64,000 nucleotides of DNA, taken from contig NZ_QUSX01000001.1 in assembly GCF_003933245.1 (NCBI RefSeq), positions 1,364,001-1,428,000 of the forward strand. Direction: 5' to 3'. This DNA is from Maribacter algicola. Lineage in GTDB: Bacteria > Bacteroidota > Bacteroidia > Flavobacteriales > Flavobacteriaceae. Numbering within the stretch: the first letter of the stretch is position 1; the number at the start of each line of letters is the position of its first letter. The notes under the pieces were generated by a model. That model searched no databases, was not told the origin of the DNA, and saw only the letters and a program-made list of their open reading frames with translations. A program made the translations under genes and the position numbers. Shown piece by piece: positions 10,403-17,089 of the stretch.

Positions 10403-11135
10403 AGGATATTCCTTGACGGATAAATTGGTGATAATAAAGCAAACAAAGTAAACATAAAATCTGAATGCTGCTGAGGCCTAGAATATAAAAACTATTAGGT
10501 TTAAGAAATTCGACTAAAAATCGGAATCCAAAATAACTTACCATGAACACCTTAAACAAAGATCCGTTCTCCAGGGAAACTGGACTGTGCTTTAGCTTTT
10601 TGATGCCTGCGAAAAGCAAGATCAAAAACAAGATTTCATAAAGTGCTATGGGGTGACGATCCAAACCATCGCCTAAATCCATCCCCAAGAAAAAGTGGGT
10701 AGTTTTTCCATAGGTAAACTCCTTCATACCCACTAGGAAACATCCCGTTCTACCTATAATAATGCCTAAAATAATGGGAAGGGTGAATAAATTCCCGGAA
10801 GATTGTTGCTCCCCAATAATCTTTTTTGCGAATTCTACGCCCAACAACCCACCGAACAAGCCACCCATGATAGTCTTATTGTTTAAAATGGCCAACCAAC
10901 CCTGCTCCCAATGTAACATAGGGCTTTCTAAAAAGGCAATCAATCTTGAAAAAAACAGGGCGCCAAAAACAGCTCCAATAATAATGGATAGCCGGTTGTT
11001 TGAAGATATGGTGTCCGTGGAATTTTTCCGAAGAAAAAGGTAGTACCTAAACCCTACAAAGAAGGCTACATACTCCAGTATGAGGTGTATATTTAGCTTT
11101 ATACCAAAAACAACGGGCTCAAATGGGATGGTCAT
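10374..11135 (-). CDS. Lgt-like (prolipoprotein diacylglyceryl transferase family) membrane protein with altered active site
   Basis: The 253-residue polytopic protein keeps the skeleton of Lgt: a glycine-rich segment (IMGGLFGGLLGV, 89-100), GRTGCFLVG (128-136), and RHPIALYE (160-167), equivalent to HGGLIG, GRxGNFxNGE and HPTQLYE in true Lgt. The histidine before GGL is Met90, the conserved Asn after GRxG is Cys132, and NGE is VGM. Since these positions are important in Escherichia coli Lgt, this is probably not the housekeeping enzyme; it may have another lipid donor or reaction. It begins 18 bp after the propeller lipoprotein gene and overlaps the radical SAM gene by 29 bp. The shared theme of the operon is lipid or lipoprotein modification, by inference. 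Confidence 0.8.
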   Translation of the reverse strand: MTIPFEPVVFGIKLNIHLILEYVAFFVGFRYYLFLRKNSTDTISSNNRLSIIIGAVFGALFFSRLIAFLESPMLHWEQGWLAILNNKTIMGGLFGGLLGVEFAKKIIGEQQSSGNLFTLPIILGIIIGRTGCFLVGMKEFTYGKTTHFFLGMDLGDGLDRHPIALYEILFLILLFAGIKKLKHSPVSLENGSLFKVFMVSYFGFRFLVEFLKPNSFYILGLSSIQILCLLCLLYYHQFIRQGISYARKKLHLL

Positions 11136-11153
11136 TTTTAGGATTATCAGAAA

Positions 11154-12260
11154 CTACTCCTGCCACTCCGCAATGAACAGGTTGGTATCCCGTGTACCTC
11201 CATTGTTGCGATTACTGGAAAAAGCCAAGTATTTGCCATCATTGGAAAAAACCGGGAAGGCGTCAAAGGTTTCACCATGCGTTACGCGTTCCAAATTTTT
11301 GCCGTCAATATCAATAAAGTACAGGTTAAAGGGAAATCCTTTTTCGGCCTCAAAGTTACTGGAGAACAATACCTTCTTTCCCGAGGGGTGAAAAAACGGA
11401 CTCCAGTTGGCATTGCCCAAAAAGGTAAGTTGTTTCAAATCGCTTCCATCGGCATTACAGATAAAGAGTTCCATATCTGTGGGTTCTACCAAACCTTCTG
11501 CCAGTAGGTCCTTATATTTTTTAATGGCTTCAGGGGTTTTGGGTCTGGATGCCCTAAAAATGAGTTTTGTGCCGTCTGGGGAGAAAAAAGCGCCCCCATC
11601 GTACCCAAGTTCATTGGTAATCTGTTTTACATCGGAGCCGTCCAGGTTCATGGTATACAATTCCAAATCGCCACTTCGGGTGGAGGTAAAGACAATTTTA
11701 TCTCCCTTGGGCGACACGGTGGCTTCGGCATCATAGCCAGGCTCGTCCGTTAATTGTGCGGTTATATTTCCCTCTAGGTCAGCAACGAAAATGTCGAACG
11801 AATCATACACCGGCCATACATAGGCACCGTTTCGCCGTAGGGGTACTTCCGGACACTCCTTATCCGCCAAATGCGTAGAACCGTATACAAAGTGTTCATT
11901 ATCGGGCAGAAAATACGCGCATGTAGTTCGGCCATAGCCTGTACTCACCATAGGAGGAATAGAATCCTGAATGCCCTCTTGCACGTTCAACAAAAACATT
12001 TGGTCACAGTTTAATCCCCAATTGGCATTGTTGGACTGAAAGATCATTTGCTTATCGTCCCAGCTCCAATAGGCTTCGGCATTATCCCCACCAAACGTAA
12101 TTTGCCGTATACTTTTAAAATACTTTTCCTCAGGATAGATGAGGGTATCAGTACCCGCCATTAGAGTGGTGGTTTCTTCTTGTGGCTTGGTGTTGTTTTT
12201 TGTTTCGTTTTTACAACTGGAAATGAGGTAGATAAGGCCCAAAACAAATAGAATTCTCAT
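11154..12260 (-). CDS. TolB-like beta-propeller lipoprotein (PD40 repeats)
   Basis: I start this gene at the ATG at 12260, seven codons inside the longest frame, because it begins a normal lipoprotein signal (MRILFVLGLIYLISSC, lipobox LISSC). The 368-residue product has repeated TolB/PD40 blades such as VSPKGDKIVFTSTRSGDLEL, FFSPDGTKLIFRASRP, FHPSGKKVLFSSNFEA and FSNDGKYLAFSSNRN, giving a periplasmic or surface-attached propeller. Such proteins bind protein or glycan partners; no enzyme motif is seen. It appears to be the first gene of the operon leading into the Lgt-like and radical SAM genes (18 bp gap). Its 5' end is divergent from the M28 peptidase, with a 17-bp palindrome between them. 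Confidence 0.82.
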   Translation of the reverse strand: MRILFVLGLIYLISSCKNETKNNTKPQEETTTLMAGTDTLIYPEEKYFKSIRQITFGGDNAEAYWSWDDKQMIFQSNNANWGLNCDQMFLLNVQEGIQDSIPPMVSTGYGRTTCAYFLPDNEHFVYGSTHLADKECPEVPLRRNGAYVWPVYDSFDIFVADLEGNITAQLTDEPGYDAEATVSPKGDKIVFTSTRSGDLELYTMNLDGSDVKQITNELGYDGGAFFSPDGTKLIFRASRPKTPEAIKKYKDLLAEGLVEPTDMELFICNADGSDLKQLTFLGNANWSPFFHPSGKKVLFSSNFEAEKGFPFNLYFIDIDGKNLERVTHGETFDAFPVFSNDGKYLAFSSNRNNGGTRDTNLFIAEWQE

Positions 12261-12269
12261 GGAGATGTG

Positions 12270-12286
12270 TATTTTTGTCAAAAATA
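12270..12286. promoter_or_regulatory. 17-bp palindrome with two opposed -7-like boxes between divergent genes
   Basis: TATTTTTG (12270-12277) and CAAAAATA (12279-12286) form a perfect inverted repeat around a single T. Each half also matches the flavobacterial -7 consensus TAnnTTTG, one for each direction. The genes start at 12260 (minus) and 12293 (plus). It could be overlapping divergent promoters or a dimeric regulator site. No good -33 TTG was found on either strand. Confidence 0.4.
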
Positions 12287-12292
12287 AACGCT

Positions 12293-13519
12293 ATGCTACG
12301 CAATCTAATATTTTTGTTCGGTTTTTTTATAGTGATGGGCTCATGTAAACAAGAGACCCAGAAGAATGTGACTATGCAAGAGGATGTTGCCTTTTTGGCA
12401 AACGACAGCCTACAAGGGCGTGAAACAGGTACTCCGTACGAAAAAGAGGCGGCCCGTTATTTGGAAGAACGTATGCGGAATATCGGATTGTTACCCAAAG
12501 GAAATGTGGGCACCTATTTTCAGACCTTTAGCTTCAAGCCGAAAAATGACCCACACGCCGAAGTACAATTTGTGGACGGCGATAGCACCATTACTGGTAC
12601 TAATGTTATAGGCTATATTGATAACCAAGCAGAAAAGACCATAATCATTGGAGCACACTACGACCATTTGGGAATGGGGGGAGAAGGCTCATTGTACGCC
12701 GATGGAAAGGCCATTCATAACGGGGCCGACGACAATGCCAGTGGCGTGGCCATAATGTTACAACTAGCCGCTAAACTCAAGGATACGGTCACGCAAAACA
12801 ATTATCTCATTATGGCTTTTTCCGGAGAGGAAATGGGACTTTTGGGGAGTAATTTCTTTTCAAAAAATCCCACGATTGATTTATCCAAAGCGAATTATAT
12901 GCTTAATATGGATATGGTAGGGAGAATGCGGGAGGATAAGACCCTTTCAATTAGTGGCACAGGAACGGCTCCCATTTGGGGTCAGGTTTTGAACGCCAAT
13001 AATCCCGGATTTAAATTGGTGTTGAGCGAATCCGGAGTAGGGCCTAGCGACCACACCTCCTTTTATTTACAGGATATTCCCGTGCTGCATTTCTTTACAG
13101 GGCAACACGAGGACTATCACAAACCCTCGGACGATTTTGATAAGCTGAATTATGAGGGGATGGAATGGATAGCCGATTACATTCTTTCCGTGATTTTTGA
13201 TTTAGACGACGACCCTAAGCTGGTTTTTAGAAAAACAAAAAACGAGAGCGAGGAAACCCCAAGATTTAAAGTGGCACTAGGGGTAATGCCCGATTATCTT
13301 TTTGACGGCAAAGGCATGCGCATCGATGGTGTTACCGATGATAGGCCAGCGGCCGCAGCCGGACTCCAAAAGGGCGATGTTGTTATTCAGTTGGGAGACA
13401 GTACCGTAACGGATATGATGAGCTACATGCGCGCACTTTCCATTTTTGAGGAAGGAGATGATACGGAAGTCATTGTGGACCGGAATGGAGAGAAAATAAA
13501 AGCCACGATTTCGTTTTAG
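12293..13519 (+). CDS. Secreted M28-family zinc aminopeptidase with C-terminal PDZ domain (lipoprotein)
   Basis: The ATG at 12293 is chosen over an upstream TTG (12275) because it starts a lipoprotein signal (MLRNLIFLFGFFIVMGSC). The 408-residue product has the M28 dinuclear zinc site: GAHYDHLG (first His and Asp), NGADDNASG (bridging Asp), SGEEMGLLGS (catalytic Glu and zinc Glu), LNMDMVG (Asp), and a late His in GQHEDYHKPSDD. A PDZ domain occupies about residues 330-408 (GLQKGDVVIQLGDS). Such enzymes cleave N-terminal residues from peptides at the cell surface. It is divergent to the propeller lipoprotein and followed by a REP-like repeat. Family assignment is firm; substrate preference is not known. 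Confidence 0.92.
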   Translation: MLRNLIFLFGFFIVMGSCKQETQKNVTMQEDVAFLANDSLQGRETGTPYEKEAARYLEERMRNIGLLPKGNVGTYFQTFSFKPKNDPHAEVQFVDGDSTITGTNVIGYIDNQAEKTIIIGAHYDHLGMGGEGSLYADGKAIHNGADDNASGVAIMLQLAAKLKDTVTQNNYLIMAFSGEEMGLLGSNFFSKNPTIDLSKANYMLNMDMVGRMREDKTLSISGTGTAPIWGQVLNANNPGFKLVLSESGVGPSDHTSFYLQDIPVLHFFTGQHEDYHKPSDDFDKLNYEGMEWIADYILSVIFDLDDDPKLVFRKTKNESEETPRFKVALGVMPDYLFDGKGMRIDGVTDDRPAAAAGLQKGDVVIQLGDSTVTDMMSYMRALSIFEEGDDTEVIVDRNGEKIKATISF

Positions 13520-13550
13520 GCTGAAAGAATAGAGTGTATCCTTCAAATTT

Positions 13551-13601
13551 GCCTTCCCTTAGCAGGGAGGGGTGTTTCTCGAAAGCGGAACGGGGAGGGT
13601 C
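13551..13601. repeat. REP-like dispersed repeat, family A (copy 1)
   Basis: This 51-bp element holds the core GGGAGGGGTGTTTCTCG, then AAGCGGAACGGGGAGGGTC. Further copies lie at 27129, 31944, 32253 and 32532. The left CCTTCCCT can pair with the right AGGGAGGGG, giving a hairpin. It sits just upstream of the dusB promoter in intergenic DNA, as expected for REP elements. Confidence 0.75.
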
Positions 13602-13614
13602 GTATTAGTATACT

Positions 13615-13642
13615 TTGTAAAGACCCTTTTTTACTATTTTTG
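13615..13642 (+). promoter_or_regulatory. Flavobacterial promoter of dusB
   Basis: TTG at 13615-13617, then 17 bp, then a perfect -7 box TATTTTTG at 13635-13642. This matches the Bacteroidota sigma-ABfr-type consensus TTG-N17-19-TAnnTTTG. The dusB ATG is 17 bp further on. Confidence 0.7.
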
Positions 13643-13659
13643 TGCCTTAAAATTGAAGT

Positions 13660-14658
13660 ATGCCCAAGATTGGCGATATAGAACTACCTGATTTTCCACT
13701 ATTGCTGGCCCCCATGGAGGATGTGAGCGATCCACCCTTTCGTGCCTTATGCAAAGAACAAGGCGCCGATGTGGTTTTTACGGAATTCATTTCTTCGGAA
13801 GGTTTGATTCGGGATGCGGCAAAAAGTGTCATGAAATTAGACATCTATGAAAAGGAACGGCCTGTAGGGATACAGATTTTTGGAGCCAATTTGGATAGTA
13901 TGTTGCAATCCGTGGAGATTGTAGAAAAATCCAATCCGGATATCATCGATATCAATTTTGGCTGCCCTGTCAAGAAAGTGGTCTCCAAGGGCGCCGGAGC
14001 GGGTATTCTAAAGGACATAGACTTAATGGTTTCCCTAACGGAAGCCATGGTGAAACATACTAAATTGCCCATTACAGTAAAGACCCGACTCGGTTGGGAC
14101 GAGGATTCCATAAAAATAGTTGAGGTGGCCGAACGTCTCCAAGATGTAGGATGCAAGGCCATTTCCATACACGGACGAACCCGTGCCCAAATGTACAAGG
14201 GATACGCCAAATGGGAACCCATTGCCGAGGTAAAGAACAACCCTAGAATGCACATTCCTGTTTTCGGCAATGGTGATGTTGATAGTCCGGAAGCGGCGGT
14301 TAGAATGCGCGATGACTATGGTTTGGACGGCGCCATGATCGGTAGGGCCAGTATTGGTTACCCTTGGTTTTTTAGGGAAGTAAAACACTATTTTAAAACA
14401 GGAGAACACCTTGCGCCCCCAACCATTAAGGAACGTGTGGAAGCCGCAAGGAGACATTTACAAATGTCCATTGATTGGAAAGGGGAGAAATTAGGGGTTT
14501 TCGAAACTAGACGTCACTACACCAATTACTTTAAAGGCATCCCTAATTTTAAGGAATACCGAATGAAAATGGTGACGAGTGATGATGCCGTGGATGTTTT
14601 TGAAGCGTTTGATGAAGTTCTGGAAAAATTTGGGAATTATCAGTTCGAGAACGCTTAA
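13660..14658 (+). CDS. dusB: tRNA-dihydrouridine synthase B
   Basis: The 332-residue flavoenzyme reduces uridine to dihydrouridine in tRNA, with FMN and NADPH. The family signatures are present in order: LAPMEDVSDPPFR near the N-terminus, NFGCPVKKVVSKGAGAGIL with the catalytic cysteine in GCP, VKTRLGWD, SIHGRTRAQMYKG, and phosphate-binding FGNGDV and GRASIGYPWFF. The helical tRNA-binding C-terminus includes ETRRHYTNYFKG. The length and these motifs fit the DusB branch common in Bacteroidota. It has its own strong promoter. Its stop overlaps the stop of the convergent permease gene by 4 bp, so the two mRNAs overlap. Confidence 0.95.
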   Translation: MPKIGDIELPDFPLLLAPMEDVSDPPFRALCKEQGADVVFTEFISSEGLIRDAAKSVMKLDIYEKERPVGIQIFGANLDSMLQSVEIVEKSNPDIIDINFGCPVKKVVSKGAGAGILKDIDLMVSLTEAMVKHTKLPITVKTRLGWDEDSIKIVEVAERLQDVGCKAISIHGRTRAQMYKGYAKWEPIAEVKNNPRMHIPVFGNGDVDSPEAAVRMRDDYGLDGAMIGRASIGYPWFFREVKHYFKTGEHLAPPTIKERVEAARRHLQMSIDWKGEKLGVFETRRHYTNYFKGIPNFKEYRMKMVTSDDAVDVFEAFDEVLEKFGNYQFENA

Positions 14659-15860
14659 GCAGCTATCAACTTTTTGTTGATTCTGCTACTGGCAATCTTG
14701 GAAGCGATGACGCCAAGCACCAAAATAGTGGCCAGCACAATTAGGACATTAATCAGTTGGAACTCCACCGGATAGGCCAAGGAGGGTGTAATTCTCAACC
14801 ACCCGAAGAATATTTGCGACCAGACCAATAGCGACCCCAGCAACACACCAATGAGCCCCCCAAATCCGGTGACCAGAATTCCCTGTACAAAATAAATGTT
14901 GCGCAATTCCTTTATGGTAGTTCCCAAACTGTACAAGGTTTTGGAATTCTGTTGTTTGTCCAAGATCATCATGATGATGGCCCCCACTACGTTAAATAGG
15001 GCAATGATCAACACCAACGTAAAGATGAGGTAGGTCGCCATATTTTCGGTATTCAGCATTTTGTAGAGCGTGCTATTCAATTCCTGCCGATTTTTCAAAA
15101 TGACTGAATCTCCCAAAACCGCCTCTATTTCGGAACGAACAGCTTGCTCATCCGCATCATTTTTCAGTTTAAAATTGATTCCTGAAATATCATTTTCTGT
15201 TTTTTCCAGCAAGGCCTGGGTTAAGGAAAGATCGGCGAATACATATTTGTTATCCAAATCGGCCTCCACCGCATAGACACCACCAATGATAACAGGTAGG
15301 CGGTTATAGAGCGAACTTACCCCTTGCTGCGAAAGAGACCCTTTCCCAGGTTTAAAGGCGTAAATCTGCATCGGGCTTCTAAATTGGTTAATGGTCACAC
15401 TAAGTATATTTGCAATGCCTATGCCTGAAACCACCTGTTGATCGTTAATGGTCCAATCGCCCAAATATAAAATGGAATCGGTATTGACCACCTTGGTATA
15501 GTTAGAGTCGATGCCCTTGATATAGGCAATGTGATTTTTTCCTTTGTGTTCCAGATAAACTTTTTCCTCAATTTCCTTGGCATAGTGGGCAAGTCCATTG
15601 ATTTTGGCCAAACGATTTTCTTGGTCTGGAGTAATAGAAAAGAATTTCCCAAAGGCCGGTTGTGCCTTAAGTTCTGGATCAAAGGAATTGGTAAAGGAAA
15701 GACTAAAAGTTTTAAGTCCCGCAAATCCTGAAAGAACGATAAATAGCGCTGCCGAACCGATGACAATGACTAAAAAAGTAATGAAATTGATAATGTTCAC
15801 CGCATTCTGTGTGCTCTTGGAGCGCACATATCTTTTAGCGATATATAGCGGAAAGTTCAA
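14655..15860 (-). CDS. FtsX-like ABC transporter permease (LolC/LolE or MacB type)
   Basis: The 401-residue protein has the four-helix FtsX/MacB layout. One membrane helix lies near residues 20-45 (NIINFITFLVIVIGSAALFI), then a large periplasmic domain of about 220 residues, then three helices from about 275 to the end with the FtsX motif (GTTIKELRNIYFVQGILVTG). The N-terminal LYIAKRYVRSKS is typical of LolC/E-like permeases, which extract lipoproteins from the inner membrane together with a LolD ATPase. No ATPase gene is present here. It starts 3 bp after rbfA and is surely co-transcribed with it; this pairing is common in Flavobacteriaceae and may only reflect a conserved operon. Confidence 0.85.
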   Translation of the reverse strand: MNFPLYIAKRYVRSKSTQNAVNIINFITFLVIVIGSAALFIVLSGFAGLKTFSLSFTNSFDPELKAQPAFGKFFSITPDQENRLAKINGLAHYAKEIEEKVYLEHKGKNHIAYIKGIDSNYTKVVNTDSILYLGDWTINDQQVVSGIGIANILSVTINQFRSPMQIYAFKPGKGSLSQQGVSSLYNRLPVIIGGVYAVEADLDNKYVFADLSLTQALLEKTENDISGINFKLKNDADEQAVRSEIEAVLGDSVILKNRQELNSTLYKMLNTENMATYLIFTLVLIIALFNVVGAIIMMILDKQQNSKTLYSLGTTIKELRNIYFVQGILVTGFGGLIGVLLGSLLVWSQIFFGWLRITPSLAYPVEFQLINVLIVLATILVLGVIASKIASSRINKKLIAA

Positions 15861-15863
15861 AAA

Positions 15864-16256
15864 TCAGGATTTTTTTCTTCTAGGCAATAAGTCCCTGTTT
15901 TCAATAGGGTTTTCTTCCCTTTTCAAGGACTTTTCTATTTTTTCTATGTAATCCAGTGAGTCGTCCAAATAGAATAATAGCTCGGGGACCCTGCGTAATT
16001 GGTTTCGGGTACGCTGGGCCAATTCATGTTTGATCAAGGGTTGATTGGATTTTATACCCTCCAACAATTCCTTGGCCTGTTCAGTAGGAAATATGCTCAC
16101 ATATACCTTGGCGATGGAAAGGTCTGTTGTAACGGAAACCTTGGAAACGGAAATCAAAGTGCCCCTTAGCCCACCTTCTATGGCCGCTTTTTGTAAAATG
16201 GCCACAATATCCTTTTGGATGACCCCAGCTATCTTTCGTTGTCTTTGTGTTTCCAT
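15864..16256 (-). CDS. rbfA: Ribosome-binding factor A
   Basis: I place the start at the ATG at 16256, giving METQRQRKIAG and 130 residues, the normal RbfA length; the 39 codons open upstream look non-coding and would overlap the divergent leader. The sequence VIQKDIVAILQ, the beta strand SVSKVSVTTDLSIAKVYVS and the KH-fold end RVPELLFYLDDSLDYIEKI are typical. RbfA binds the pre-30S subunit and helps process 16S rRNA. A minus-strand TATTTTTG box (16261-16268 on the plus strand as CAAAAATA) lies just upstream of the ATG, which would give a very short leader. It is followed after 3 bp by the permease gene. Confidence 0.95.
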   Translation of the reverse strand: METQRQRKIAGVIQKDIVAILQKAAIEGGLRGTLISVSKVSVTTDLSIAKVYVSIFPTEQAKELLEGIKSNQPLIKHELAQRTRNQLRRVPELLFYLDDSLDYIEKIEKSLKREENPIENRDLLPRRKKS

Positions 16257-16320
16257 ACCGCAAAAATACGCAGAATAATGTATCTTGTTGATATCCTTCG
16301 TTCCTGTAAACCATTTTGAC

Positions 16321-16722
16321 ATGAAAAAAATTGAACATTTGGGGATTGCCGTAAAAAACCTGAAGGACTCCAATGTCTTGTTTGAAAAATTGTTGGGGGA
16401 GGGCCCCTATAAAGAGGAAGAAGTCGCTTCCGAAGGGGTAAGGACCTCCTTCTTTAAAACCGGACCTAATAAAATAGAGTTATTGGAATCGTTGAACGAA
16501 GAAGGCCCTATTGCCAAGTTCCTAACAAAAAAAGGTGAGGGCATCCACCATATCGCTTTTGAAGTCGAAGACATTATTGCTGAAATGGAGCGGTTAAAAA
16601 AGGAAGGGTTTCAGGTTTTGGGCGATGCGCCTAAAAAGGGCGCCGACAATAAATGGGTTGTCTTCGTACATCCGAAGTCTACCAACGGGGTATTGATAGA
16701 GTTGTGTCAAGAAATCAATTAG
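16321..16722 (+). CDS. mce: Methylmalonyl-CoA epimerase
   Basis: The ATG at 16321 gives the standard start MKKIEHLGIAV and a 133-residue VOC-fold protein. Metal ligands of the family are visible: His6, Glu53, a His in GIHHIAFEV (76-77) and Glu127 (GVLIELCQE). It interconverts (R)- and (S)-methylmalonyl-CoA between propionyl-CoA carboxylase and methylmalonyl-CoA mutase, so propionate, odd-chain fatty acid or branched amino-acid breakdown is implied. It is divergent to rbfA with 64 bp between starts, and stands upstream of a tRNA gene. Confidence 0.93.
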   Translation: MKKIEHLGIAVKNLKDSNVLFEKLLGEGPYKEEEVASEGVRTSFFKTGPNKIELLESLNEEGPIAKFLTKKGEGIHHIAFEVEDIIAEMERLKKEGFQVLGDAPKKGADNKWVVFVHPKSTNGVLIELCQEIN

Positions 16723-16765
16723 ATTTTTAGGCTTTGTGAAATGGTTGAATTGACCACTTAAAATG

Positions 16766-16796
16766 TTGTGGCATATAAAAATAAATGGTAATATTG
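16766..16796 (+). promoter_or_regulatory. Probable promoter of the tRNA(CAT) gene
   Basis: TTG at 16766-16768, 20 bp, then TAATATTG at 16789-16796, one mismatch from TAnnTTTG. The mature tRNA begins 15 bp downstream, a sensible distance for a short 5' leader. Confidence 0.45.
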
Positions 16797-16811
16797 CATC
16801 CGCAATTTGCG

Positions 16812-16885
16812 GGTCCTATAGCTCAGCTGGTTAGAGCACCTGACTCATAATCAGGGGGTCCCTGGTTCGAGCCCAGGTGGGACCA
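16812..16885 (+). tRNA. tRNA with CAT anticodon (elongator Met or Ile2)
   Basis: A complete 74-nt cloverleaf: acceptor GGTCCTA pairs with TGGGACC (one G-T), D arm GCTCAGCTGGTTAGAGC, anticodon stem CCTGA/TCAGG with loop CTCATAA, T arm CCTGG-TTCGAGC-CCAGG, discriminator A. CCA is not encoded. CAT may be read as Met, or as Ile2 after lysidine modification by TilS. The C4-G69 and C5-G68 pairs seen here agree with the known TilS identity pairs in Escherichia coli, so Ile2 is quite possible. A terminator follows directly. Confidence 0.93.
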
Positions 16886-16895
16886 CGGAGTGGTC

Positions 16896-16927
16896 AAAAA
16901 GTCTTAGCGTAAGCTGGGACTTTTTTT
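16896..16927 (+). terminator. Intrinsic terminator of the tRNA gene
   Basis: AAAAAGTC-TTAGC pairs with AGCT-GGGACTTTTT around a short loop, followed by a run of seven Ts. It starts 10 bp after the tRNA. An almost identical second copy lies at 17001-17033. Confidence 0.6.
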
Positions 16928-16974
16928 GTGGAACGAACCATGGGCGAGAAGTTTATCCCGAGCGTAGTCGAGGG

Positions 16975-17035
16975 AAGCCAGGTAGGACCACGATAGAGGT
17001 AAAAAAGTCTTAGCGTAAGCTAGGGCTTTTTTTGT
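16975..17035 (+). repeat. Duplicated tRNA 3' end plus terminator
   Basis: GCCAGGTAGGACCACG (16977-16992) repeats the tRNA 3' end CCCAGGTGGGACCACG (16872-16887) with two changes. It is followed by a second copy of the terminator hairpin and T run (17001-17033). The 44 bp between the units (16931-16974) do not resemble the 5' part of a tRNA. This may be the rest of a decayed tandem tRNA copy or of an attachment-site duplication. Confidence 0.7.
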
Positions 17036-17089
17036 GTAACAAATCTTGTGTTACAAGTGAAGTGCCAGGACTTAAATTCGTTAAGATTC

